From contig JAJRPU010000147.1 of assembly GCA_024280615.1 (NCBI GenBank), forward strand, positions 1-8,957: a stretch of 8,957 bases of DNA, written 5' to 3'. The notes beneath the pieces were generated by a model that worked only from the letters and a program-made list of their open reading frames with translations, ran no database searches and was not told the origin of the DNA. Position numbers and translations under genes: made by a program. This document shows, piece by piece, positions 1 through 7,141 of the stretch; within the stretch, counting starts at the first letter, position 1; each line of letters opens with the position of its first letter. Origin of the DNA: Bacteroidota bacterium (lineage in GTDB: Bacteria; Bacteroidota; Bacteroidia; JAADEI01).

Positions 1-814
1 ATATACAGTTTATGTAAGGGATAGTCTCGGATGCATTGATTCAGCAACAGCAGTTCTTACCAGTCCCGATGCACCAACCATAACCCTTTCTGAGGAGTTA
101 ATATCGTGTGCACCACCTTCCTATGAAGTTTCTGTCAATGTTACAGGAGGCAAACCACCATACATAGTTTACTGGGGCACTTATGACACCACTATCCTAC
201 TAACAGATACTTTGCCGCCAGATACATACATAGTCATCCTGCAAGATTTAACAGGTTGCCTTGCTTATGATACTCTATATCTTCCAATGCCAGACACCGT
301 TTGGGCAACAGCGTATCCTCCCGTGGACACCATCGCACCAGGAGACACAGTTCAACTCATCGGGGAAACAAACGGTGGAATATGGTGGTGGAGCCCAGGA
401 GACTATCTTAATGATTCACTGACTTTGACACCTGTGGCACAGCCGATAATAACAACAATGTTCTATTTCTACAGTTATAACGCTCAGGGATGCTTTGATA
501 TGGACTCAGTACTTATAGTAGTGGAAGGTGACCCAATAGTTTATTTCCCAGACTATTTCTCACCTAATGGAGACGGTGTAAACGACATCTTTAGACCAAT
601 TTATTGGGGCGATGTGGAAATAATCTGGAGAGTTTATAACAGATGGTCTGAGATAGTTTTTGAGGGAACCGAATCTGAAGCGTGGGATGGCACATACAAC
701 GGCAGACCGCAACAAATGGATTCCTATGTCCTCGTGGCATTTATTACACCAAGACAGGGGGCTCAGAAGGGACAAACCACCAAGATTGTGAAGAACATAC
801 TGCTTATAAGGTAA
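1..814 (+). CDS. Surface protein with SprB-type repeats and T9SS type B C-terminal domain (3' part only)
   Basis: The reading frame is open from the left edge (first full codon at base 2) to TAA at 812-814, followed at once by an in-frame TAG. 270 residues are visible and the start lies outside the window. Residues 44-58 (VTGGKPPY then W) and 72-86 (G/P-rich turn, Y-x-V-x-L-x-D-x-x-GC) match one SprB-type repeat. Residues 1-23 (Y-x-V-x-V-x-D-x-x-GC, ending SPD) are the tail of a previous repeat. Residues 177-270 form the gliding-motility-associated type B sorting domain: YFPDYFSPNGDGVNDIF near 181-197, a YNRW motif, WDGTYNG, and the terminal ILLIR. Proteins of this group are exported by Sec, crossed over the outer membrane by the type IX system and held at the cell surface as adhesins. 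The PorP/SprF gene 18 bases downstream supports this and is probably its dedicated partner. The specific ligand cannot be told from this fragment. Confidence 0.9.
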   Translation, partial: YTVYVRDSLGCIDSATAVLTSPDAPTITLSEELISCAPPSYEVSVNVTGGKPPYIVYWGTYDTTILLTDTLPPDTYIVILQDLTGCLAYDTLYLPMPDTVWATAYPPVDTIAPGDTVQLIGETNGGIWWWSPGDYLNDSLTLTPVAQPIITTMFYFYSYNAQGCFDMDSVLIVVEGDPIVYFPDYFSPNGDGVNDIFRPIYWGDVEIIWRVYNRWSEIVFEGTESEAWDGTYNGRPQQMDSYVLVAFITPRQGAQKGQTTKIVKNILLIR

Positions 815-832
815 TAGCAAAAACATAATACA

Positions 833-1843
833 ATGAGGAAATGTTTAGTGATTTTAGGTGTTTTGGCAGTCCCTCTAATGGCTCAGGATATACACTTTAG
901 TGCCATAACTGCAATTAGAACATATTTCAATCCGGCAACTACGGGACTGATGGAAGCAGACTTCAGAATAGGTGCCGGATATAGAGACCAATGGAGACCA
1001 GCTGTATTGCCCTACACAACAGCGGTTGTGTTCGGAGACGTAGCCCTTGCAAGAGGAAAACTCTATAACGGCTGGTTTGGGGCAGGATTAAATATAGCCC
1101 TTGACAGAGCAACACCTTATCTTAAATGGAACTTGTTCAATTTAACCGGTGCATATCATCAAATCCTTGGCAGTAGAGGAGACGCTGTCTTGAGCATAGG
1201 ATTTGGCTTGGGTTATTATACAAGGACCTTCACGATCGCTGACTTATATTCCGAACAGCAAATCACACCCGATGGACCCAACGATGCCTTACCCTCGGGG
1301 GAAGTTTTTGAGTCCAATCAGATTTCATATCTGGATTTGCAGGGAGGCGTTATGTTCACCTATAAGGTTTACGAGCATACGTTGTTTTTAGGCTTGACAT
1401 TCAAGCATCTCAATGGTCCGAGAGAATATTTCTTTGATGAAGAGAACAGGAGACGCCTCAATCCAAACGTATTTATGGGTGCTGAAATAATGCTTACTAA
1501 GGATATGTGGACAGGTTGGTCAATTAAACCATTCGTTTTCTATCAGTATCTTTCTGCTGCTCAGGAACCACTTGTAGGATTATATATGCGATACTTACAT
1601 TCTTTGCGAAATCCAATGTTAGCATTTGAATTTGGAGCGTGGTGGAGAGCCCCTTCCAGAACAGTAGTGCCCTCTGTGAGATTCCAATATGAAGGGTTTA
1701 TCATAACATTTTCTTACGATGTTAACATTGCACAGGTTAAACGGGACTTGGAGCTGTCTGCCGGTCCCGAAGTTTTTGTTGAAGTTTCATTCCCTATGCC
1801 GAGCAAAAGAGGAGTTGGAACATTAACTTGTCCACGGTTCTGA
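833..1843 (+). CDS. PorP/SprF family type IX secretion outer-membrane protein
   Basis: This 336-residue protein has the usual length and layout of PorP/SprF proteins. A short Sec signal peptide (basic MRK, hydrophobic residues 4-16) probably ends at the Ala17-Gln18 region. It is followed by the family's N-terminal signature: DIHFS, then an FNPA motif at 32-35 and YRDQW at 50-54 (family form YRNQW). The rest is alternating hydrophobic strands with aromatic residues, as in an outer-membrane beta barrel, and the chain ends in CPRF, a common end for this family. SprF-type members are needed for secretion and attachment of a type B cargo encoded directly upstream, as found here with an 18-base gap. 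The ATG at 833 is chosen because the signal peptide starts there; no Shine-Dalgarno sequence precedes it, only A-rich sequence. Many paralogues exist per genome, so this need not be the core PorP, and no specific gene symbol is given. Confidence 0.92.
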   Translation: MRKCLVILGVLAVPLMAQDIHFSAITAIRTYFNPATTGLMEADFRIGAGYRDQWRPAVLPYTTAVVFGDVALARGKLYNGWFGAGLNIALDRATPYLKWNLFNLTGAYHQILGSRGDAVLSIGFGLGYYTRTFTIADLYSEQQITPDGPNDALPSGEVFESNQISYLDLQGGVMFTYKVYEHTLFLGLTFKHLNGPREYFFDEENRRRLNPNVFMGAEIMLTKDMWTGWSIKPFVFYQYLSAAQEPLVGLYMRYLHSLRNPMLAFEFGAWWRAPSRTVVPSVRFQYEGFIITFSYDVNIAQVKRDLELSAGPEVFVEVSFPMPSKRGVGTLTCPRF

Positions 1844-1859
1844 TATTTGTGAAATTGTG

Positions 1860-1867
1860 TAACTTTG
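1860..1867 (+). promoter_or_regulatory. Candidate Bacteroidota -7 promoter box for the lipoprotein gene
   Basis: TAACTTTG is an exact match to the Bacteroidota primary-sigma -7 consensus TAnnTTTG. It lies in the 47-base gap after the PorP/SprF stop, with 23 bases between the box and the ATG at 1891. The -33 region is poor: only GTTC at 1837-1840 sits at roughly the right distance instead of TTTG. It would let the lipoprotein gene be transcribed independently of the upstream pair. It is a sequence match only. Confidence 0.5.
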
Positions 1868-1890
1868 CATAGGATAAAAATAGCACTAGT

Positions 1891-2361
1891 ATGTTAAGAT
1901 TAATACTCTGGGTGGTTCTTGTGGGAGGAATAATGTGGCTCTATAGCTGCAAATCAGCAGATGAAACAGCAACTTCGCCGGTGGAACAGGAAATCCAGCA
2001 ACCAAAGGAAGAAATGGTAAAAGCAGAATTGTCGGAAAAAGCAGATAAGCTCCTACAAGATTTGGAAAGAGAACGTTTAATAAGAGGCGAAACGTGGGAC
2101 CAGTATAAACCCTCACAGCAAATAGTTGAGAAATTTGGGCTACAGCAAAGAGGAGATAAGTATTTTGTCAGGCTTGCTTTGAGAGTTGACCCCGCTAAGG
2201 GTGCTAAGCTGGAGAAGGCGATGCAGGAACTGGGCGCTCAAGTGCACATTAGAGCGGGAACAATCTGGACAGTTTCAGTTCCAGTAAATAAATTCTTTGA
2301 CCTGACAACAGTGGATGGAATTATGTTTATTGACTTATCAGAAGTCCATGTTATTAAGTAG
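1891..2361 (+). CDS. Small lipoprotein with an S8-propeptide-like C-terminal domain
   Basis: The 156-residue product starts with a hydrophobic segment (residues 4-18) ending in the lipobox-like LYSC, so Cys20 is the likely lipidated residue; Tyr at -2 is less usual. Residues 21-75 are a Gln/Glu/Lys-rich, probably helical stalk (PVEQEIQQPKEE and a following charged helix). Residues 90-155 form a compact unit with the predicted order beta-alpha-beta-beta-alpha-beta: YFVRLALRVD, a helix near 101-115, GAQVHIRAG, TIWTVSVP, a helix near 132-143, IMFIDLSEV. This pattern (x-x-RAG-x-I-x-T-x-x-VP, then G-V/I-x-x-I-x-x-S) resembles the propeptide of secreted subtilisin-like S8 proteases in Bacteroidota. 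No protease domain follows, because the frame stops and the convergent gene begins within 62 bases. It could be a membrane-anchored protease inhibitor, a remnant of a protease gene, or an unrelated ferredoxin-like domain. Gene existence and the lipoprotein call are firmer than the fold assignment. Confidence 0.72.
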   Translation: MLRLILWVVLVGGIMWLYSCKSADETATSPVEQEIQQPKEEMVKAELSEKADKLLQDLERERLIRGETWDQYKPSQQIVEKFGLQQRGDKYFVRLALRVDPAKGAKLEKAMQELGAQVHIRAGTIWTVSVPVNKFFDLTTVDGIMFIDLSEVHVIK

Positions 2362-2414
2362 TTTAGGAAACTATATCTCCCACAGACCAAATGCGTTGTG
2401 TTATGTAGCATATT

Positions 2415-2443
2415 TAAGCCTATCATATAATAGGCTTGTTTTG
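2415..2443 (+). terminator. Hairpin terminator between convergent genes
   Basis: A perfect 8-base-pair stem AAGCCTAT (2416-2423) / ATAGGCTT (2430-2437) has a 6-base loop CATATA and can gain a T-G pair at its base. It is followed on the plus strand by GTTTTG, a short T-run, so it best fits termination of the transcript that carries the lipoprotein gene. On the minus strand the bases after the stem are less T-rich (AAATATG), so termination in that direction would be weaker. The stem includes the last codons and part of the stop codon of the oxidoreductase gene on the opposite strand. Confidence 0.6.
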
Positions 2444-3436
2444 CATACCCATTCGCCTTATGTATCTGTAAACAGAGTCCAGAATTTGATGAGCGACCTG
2501 TAGGACCTTATAGCCGTGTGATAAAGGAATTAATGGCTCTTCATTGTTAATTATGCAGTTCAAAAAGTGTCTTAGTTCGGACCTAATAGCATCTTGATTG
2601 TTTATTTTAAGAGTGTAGGTATATGCCAACTTACCTTCTCCAATATCAAGCACTTCTTTGTCAACAAAGGAAGTTGCTAAATCGTCCTGTTTCAAAGGAG
2701 AAATGAGTTTCACTCGCCGTCTTCCAAGGTCTATGTTAATAAGTCCATCCCTTTGATAAATATGAAAACGGCGTTTCTTCCTGATAGCAAATCTACTCAC
2801 TGACATATAAGCAACCAGTCCATTGTCAAATTCAAGATATGCACTTACTATATCTGGTTGTGAGGTAACCACACTCATTCCCGTGGCATGAACATTCATA
2901 ATAGACCCCGGAGTTAGGCTTAAGATCAGGTCAATATCGTGCGTCATTAAATCAAGGACTACAGAGACATCTGTTCCACGACTTGTGAAGGGAGCCAGCC
3001 TCTGTGTCTGTATGTATAATGGCATTTCAATTATTCGCTTAGCGGTTGTGAACGCAGGATTGAATCGTTCCACATAGCCCACGTGGGTCTTGACTCCTGC
3101 TTCCTCCGCTAAGGCAGCCATCTCTCGGGCTTGGTCAAGGGTCTCAGCCATAGGCTTCTCAATAAACAAATGAACATGCTTCTTTATTGCTTTAATAGCG
3201 TAGTCATAATGAGTGTGTGTGGGAGAGGAGATAATAACTGCTTCAACATTGTCTAAAAGTTCTTCTGCCTTATCAAACACTCTTATCCCTTCTCTTTTGT
3301 ATTTTTCTTTCACATTTTCAGAAGTGTCAAATATGCCTATAACTTCTGCTTCGGGAATTCTTAATAAATGATACAAATGTCTACCGCCGAGTTTCCCTAC
3401 ACCAATAACACCAACCTTAACTTTCCTATCGCTCAT
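2423..3436 (-). CDS. Gfo/Idh/MocA family NAD(P)-dependent oxidoreductase, possibly acting on a UDP-amino sugar
   Basis: This 337-residue enzyme has the normal length for the family. The N-terminal Rossmann fold carries GxGxxG at residues 12-17 (IGVGKLGG) with an acidic residue (Asp37) ending the second strand, which favours NAD. The EKP motif at 93-95 supplies the conserved catalytic-region Lys94. HVGYVERFNPA (118-128) and LDLMTHDIDL (161-170, with His166 and Asp169) belong to the C-terminal substrate domain. The VERFNPA, LDLMTHDIDL and DNGLVAYMSVSR signatures resemble, from memory, the subgroup that oxidises UDP-GlcNAc at C3 for lipid A or surface glycans (GnnA/WlbA-like). The substrate is therefore an inference, and a partner aminotransferase is not in the window. 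Its ATG overlaps the secDF stop by 4 bases (ATGA), so it is probably translated from the same message. An A/G-rich stretch, GAGAAAG, precedes the start. Confidence 0.88.
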   Translation of the reverse strand: MSDRKVKVGVIGVGKLGGRHLYHLLRIPEAEVIGIFDTSENVKEKYKREGIRVFDKAEELLDNVEAVIISSPTHTHYDYAIKAIKKHVHLFIEKPMAETLDQAREMAALAEEAGVKTHVGYVERFNPAFTTAKRIIEMPLYIQTQRLAPFTSRGTDVSVVLDLMTHDIDLILSLTPGSIMNVHATGMSVVTSQPDIVSAYLEFDNGLVAYMSVSRFAIRKKRRFHIYQRDGLINIDLGRRRVKLISPLKQDDLATSFVDKEVLDIGEGKLAYTYTLKINNQDAIRSELRHFLNCIINNEEPLIPLSHGYKVLQVAHQILDSVYRYIRRMGMQNKPII

Positions 3437-6400
3437 TTTTTCTTTCTCTGCATCAGGTCATAAGCAACAGGAGTAGCAATGAACACAGAAGAATATGTTC
3501 CCACAAGAACACCGATTAATAAGGCAAATGAAAAACCACGTAGAACCTCACCTCCAAACAAGAATAGAGATAATATGGTCAATAGGGTTGTTAGAGAAGT
3601 AACAAGTGTTCTGCTAAGTGTATTTGAAATAGCCTCATTAATGATTTGAGAGAATCGGGCTTTACCCCTTAGCTCAATGAATTCCCTAATTCGGTCAAAG
3701 ACAATCACAGTGTCGTTAATAGAATAACCGATAATTGTTAACAGAGCTCCAATAATTGCTTGATTAATTTCAAGAGAGAAAGGCACTATTCCGTGTAGAG
3801 ATGCAAAAAGCCCAAGAGTTATGATAACGTCGTGAGCAAGGGCTGCTACTGCTCCAGCACCAAATTGCCAGTTCCTAAACCTAAGGGCAATATATCCAAA
3901 CATTAGCAATAGTCCCAATATGCCAGCAATTATAGCATCTTGACGAATCTCTTCAGCAATAACAGGTCCAATCTTCTGAATAGAAACCACATGCGTTCGG
4001 ATGAATGTTTCATAATCTATCTCGCCAGTAATCAATTTTATGCCTTCGTAGATTTTTGCAAGCACTATACTATCAGCCTTTGGGTCCAACGAATGAGCCA
4101 TTATAGTCGTGGTTACTTTAACTTGATTGGCACTACCAAATGTTCTAACTATTGGCTGTTTTCCAATGGTCTCATTAAGTGTTTTCCTTATTGTTTCAAC
4201 TTCCACTGGTTTGTCAAATCTCAATACCACCTCGTGTCCACCCAGAAAATCAACACCCAGTTCAAAGCCCCTTATGCCAATAGCGATGAGGGATAGCACT
4301 ATGAGAACACCGGAAACGATATATGCTTTCTTACGTTTGCCAAGCCAATCAACTTTAATGCTTTGTATTATTTGCGTAAACTTGGCTTTTCCAAAGTTCA
4401 GTATGGATTCTTTCTTGTTAAGAAGCCATTCAAAAATCAGTCTCACAATTAGAACAGCAGTGAACAAAGTTGAAAGAATACCAATAACGAGCACTGTGGC
4501 GAAACCTTGAATGGGTCCCGAGCCGAAAATAAGCAGGATTATACCTGCTATTAGTGTGGTAACATTAGCATCAATAATAGCCCAATATGACTTCCTGAAG
4601 CCGTCAATGACAGCCAGTCTAAACGCTTTGCCGGGCTTCAGCATCTCTTCCCTAATACGCTCAAAAATGATGACGTTTGCGTCAACAGCCATACCAACCG
4701 TCAGGACCAATCCCGCTAAGCCAGCAAGGGTTAGTGTAGCTCCCAGTGCAGAAAGAATACCTATTACGTAAATTATGTTCAGAAGTAAGGCGAATATAGT
4801 AACCACGCCAGCAGTGCCATAATAGATAATAGTGAAAATGACTACGACAATAAAGCCTATGACAAGGGCGGTAAGTCCAGCTTTAATTGATTGTTCACCC
4901 AGAGTGGCACCAACAACTTCCTCTTCAACTATGTTAATGGACACGGGCAACTTACCACTTTCAAGAATGGTTGCTAAATCTCTGGCTTCTTCAACAGTGA
5001 AGTTGCCTGAAATAACAGACCTTCCGCTTGGAATTTCTGTTTCCACGACGGGGGCAGAATAAACCCTATCATCAAGGACAATAGCTATTGACTTGCCTAT
5101 GTTTTCAGCAGTGAGACGACGCCATAGCCTTGCACCACGTTGATTCATCTCCATGTTAACCACTGGACGACGCGTCACAGGGTCAAAGTCTGGTCGTGCA
5201 GAGACAATGACCTCACCAGTAAGAGCAGGCTGTTTCCCAGGACCTCTTGATTTAAGAGCATAGAGCGCATAAATATCACTATTTTCATCAATGGGCTTAG
5301 CACTCCAAGCAAACCAAAGGTCCCGAGGCAACATATTTCTAATTTCAGGAAGAGAAAGGTATTCGTTGACTTTAGCAGTGTCCTTACCACGTGCATATCC
5401 CACTATGGGTCCTTTCTGGGCTTCTTGCCCGGCAGCGGTTTCCCTAATAGCGGGGCTCATTACTTCAAAGAGTGGTTCCCAGCCAGTGGGCAATAGCTGG
5501 TTTGTGGTATCGGTAGCAACTGAAGTGTCTTGAGCGGTTGTTTGAGCGGATGTGTCTGTAGCAACCTCTTCAAGCAGTGATGGCAACTCTTCTGTTTGTT
5601 CAGAGAGTTCGGGGGCTGGTTCAAGAACTGGTTGGTCCTGAGGGACACTTTGTGGAGGAGTTAGAATTTTTTTCAGCTCTTCATTTATTTCAAAAATATA
5701 GGGTATCACTTCTGAGTTTTCATAGGTTTCCCAGAATTCAAGGCGTGCCGTGGCTTTGAGAATTCTATGGACCCGTTCTGGGTCGTCAACACCGGGCAAT
5801 TCAACAAGAATTCGCATTCTAACAGGGTCCATTGTAATAAGCGGTTGGGCAACTCCAAACTTGTCAATGCGTGTTCTGATGATGTTATATGTCCTGTAGA
5901 AGGCGTCTTCTGCTTCCTTTTGTAACCACGCTTTCACCTCTTCATTTGTTGAAGCAATTGTTATTTCATCTTTATTTTCTCGGGAAGCAAAGTATCTTGC
6001 TAGTCTAACCGTGGGTTTGCGTTGCTCTATCTCTTGAACAAATGCATCTATGAAATCCTTTACCTCTCCATTATAATATTTTTCAAGGGCTGCTTTAAAA
6101 GCTTCGTTAAATAGTGTGTCCCGACGGGGACCAGCCAACTCACGAACTAACGAGGGGACATCCACTTGAAGGGTTACACTCATTCCACCTCGCAAGTCAA
6201 GACCTAAGTTTAATTCCCGCTCCTTCACGTCTATGTAAGTAAACTCAACGAATCCAAGGTCATAGACCACCTCATCACGGAGTGAATCCAGAATCTTACG
6301 TTCTCGCTTTTTTATCAGGTTCTGAATTGAATCAATGAATTCTATCGCTTTAGCCTTATCGTCACCAAATTTCTGTTGAATATATTGTTGGTCAAGGAGA

Positions 6401-6534
6401 TGTTTGTATGGCTTTTCTGCTTCTTCACGGGCGTATTGCTCAACCTTTCTCGCAACAAAAGTGAAAGATAACTGGTAAATGCTGACAATAAGCAATAGGA
6501 CAGCAAAAAACTTAATAAATCCCTTTCCTTTCAT
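3433..6534 (-). CDS. secDF: Fused protein translocase subunit SecDF
   Basis: SecDF works with SecYEG and uses the proton gradient to pull exported proteins through to the periplasm. The 1033-residue chain contains both halves. SecD half: first membrane helix near 8-27, the LNLGLDLRGGMSVTLQVD motif at 108-125, the periplasmic P1 region to about 540, then membrane helices from about 551 to 705 with GMAVDANVIIFERIREE at 614-630; Asp618 is the conserved proton-relay residue. SecF half: a helix near 738-755, LGVDFLGG at 759-766, the P4 region, then helices from about 867 to 1027 with GYSINDTVIVFDRIRE at 936-951; Asp941 is the second relay residue, followed by the conserved TLSRT motif around 972-976. 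Residues 292-350 are a Pro/Gln/Glu/Thr/Asp-rich linker inside P1, as often seen in Bacteroidota. The chain ends in a basic RKKK tail. The ATG at 6534 directly precedes the first membrane helix. Confidence 0.97.
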   Translation of the reverse strand: MKGKGFIKFFAVLLLIVSIYQLSFTFVARKVEQYAREEAEKPYKHLLDQQYIQQKFGDDKAKAIEFIDSIQNLIKKRERKILDSLRDEVVYDLGFVEFTYIDVKERELNLGLDLRGGMSVTLQVDVPSLVRELAGPRRDTLFNEAFKAALEKYYNGEVKDFIDAFVQEIEQRKPTVRLARYFASRENKDEITIASTNEEVKAWLQKEAEDAFYRTYNIIRTRIDKFGVAQPLITMDPVRMRILVELPGVDDPERVHRILKATARLEFWETYENSEVIPYIFEINEELKKILTPPQSVPQDQPVLEPAPELSEQTEELPSLLEEVATDTSAQTTAQDTSVATDTTNQLLPTGWEPLFEVMSPAIRETAAGQEAQKGPIVGYARGKDTAKVNEYLSLPEIRNMLPRDLWFAWSAKPIDENSDIYALYALKSRGPGKQPALTGEVIVSARPDFDPVTRRPVVNMEMNQRGARLWRRLTAENIGKSIAIVLDDRVYSAPVVETEIPSGRSVISGNFTVEEARDLATILESGKLPVSINIVEEEVVGATLGEQSIKAGLTALVIGFIVVVIFTIIYYGTAGVVTIFALLLNIIYVIGILSALGATLTLAGLAGLVLTVGMAVDANVIIFERIREEMLKPGKAFRLAVIDGFRKSYWAIIDANVTTLIAGIILLIFGSGPIQGFATVLVIGILSTLFTAVLIVRLIFEWLLNKKESILNFGKAKFTQIIQSIKVDWLGKRKKAYIVSGVLIVLSLIAIGIRGFELGVDFLGGHEVVLRFDKPVEVETIRKTLNETIGKQPIVRTFGSANQVKVTTTIMAHSLDPKADSIVLAKIYEGIKLITGEIDYETFIRTHVVSIQKIGPVIAEEIRQDAIIAGILGLLLMFGYIALRFRNWQFGAGAVAALAHDVIITLGLFASLHGIVPFSLEINQAIIGALLTIIGYSINDTVIVFDRIREFIELRGKARFSQIINEAISNTLSRTLVTSLTTLLTILSLFLFGGEVLRGFSFALLIGVLVGTYSSVFIATPVAYDLMQRKKK

Positions 6535-6558
6535 CGTCTCAGGTAGTTTTTCAAGTTA

Positions 6559-6566
6559 CAAACATA
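6559..6566 (-). promoter_or_regulatory. Candidate Bacteroidota -7 promoter box for secDF
   Basis: Read on the minus strand this is TATGTTTG, an exact match to TAnnTTTG, with 24 bases between it and the secDF ATG. It lies in the only sizeable gap (67 bases, 6535-6601) of the minus-strand run, just where a new transcript would be expected. No clear TTTG is present at the -33 distance, so the call rests on the -7 box and its position. Confidence 0.5.
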
Positions 6567-6601
6567 CGTCAGTTTGAGAATATGAGTGGGTTTGAAAATC
6601 T

Positions 6602-7138
6602 CTATGTAAGCCAATAGTGCTTAGCAAATTCCCATAGGAGTATTCCCGTTGCAACAGCAACATTTAATGAATGTTTTGTTCCGAACTGAGGTATTTCAAC
6701 GAACAGGTCGCCTAAATCAATCAATTCATCGGATATTCCTGATACTTCTGAGCCTATGATAATTGCGTATTTTTTATTTGCTTCTGGGCTGAACCTGTGT
6801 ATCGGCACGCTGACATCTGTCTGTTCAAGACACAAAATTTTATATCCCGCTTCTTTTAATGAGTTAACTGCATCAACGGGATTTTTGATATATTCCCAGT
6901 CCACTGACATTGTGGCACCAAGGGCAGTCTTTAGAATTTCTCTGTAAGGCGGTCTGGGAGTAATACCCGTTAGGATAATTTTCTCTATTCTGAAAGCATC
7001 TGCATTTCTGAATATGGCACCTACATTATACCCACTTCGGATGTTATCAAGTATGACAATAACAGGCAACTTAGGTGATTTCTTAAACTCTTCAATAGAG
7101 AGGCGTTTCAGTTGGCTGCCTGATAGCTTTTTTGCCAT
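6602..7138 (-). CDS. SpoU/TrmH-family RNA 2'-O-methyltransferase
   Basis: This 178-residue protein is a minimal SPOUT-fold (trefoil-knot) methyltransferase that uses S-adenosylmethionine to methylate a ribose 2'-OH in tRNA or rRNA. All three family motifs are visible. Motif 1: LDNIRSGYNVGAIFRNADAF at 30-49, with Asn38 and the catalytic-type Arg44. Motif 2: IIGSEVSGIS at 127-136, which binds the cofactor (Gly129, Glu131, Gly134). Motif 3: EIPQFGTKHSLNVAVATG at 148-165, with Ser157-Leu158-Asn159. The IPQ-x-GTKHSLNV form and the length match a Bacteroidota subgroup annotated only as RNA methyltransferase, so the exact target nucleotide is unknown. A separate N-terminal RNA-binding domain, as in RlmB, is absent; only about 24 basic residues precede motif 1. 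The start at 7138 lies 3 bases after the stop of the upstream small gene, which suggests cotranscription. No Shine-Dalgarno sequence is seen. Confidence 0.92.
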   Translation of the reverse strand: MAKKLSGSQLKRLSIEEFKKSPKLPVIVILDNIRSGYNVGAIFRNADAFRIEKIILTGITPRPPYREILKTALGATMSVDWEYIKNPVDAVNSLKEAGYKILCLEQTDVSVPIHRFSPEANKKYAIIIGSEVSGISDELIDLGDLFVEIPQFGTKHSLNVAVATGILLWEFAKHYWLT

Positions 7139-7141
7139 GGG

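Noticed and set aside
212..214. TTG as the start codon of the type B cargo
   Set aside because: The frame is open to the left edge and the TTG falls inside a SprB-type repeat.
2315..2503. A 62-codon plus-strand open frame across the convergent gap
   Set aside because: It overlaps the lipoprotein end, the terminator hairpin and the oxidoreductase end, and has no protein-like features.
3940..4510. Two overlapping plus-strand open frames of 118 and 127 codons
   Set aside because: They lie antisense to the strongly conserved SecF half of secDF, have no recognisable motif and overlap each other in different frames; they are shadows of the real gene.
6567..6601. A repeated TTTGA/AAACC pattern as a terminator for the methyltransferase transcript
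   Set aside because: No stable inverted repeat followed by a T-run on the minus strand could be found there; only short direct similarity is present.
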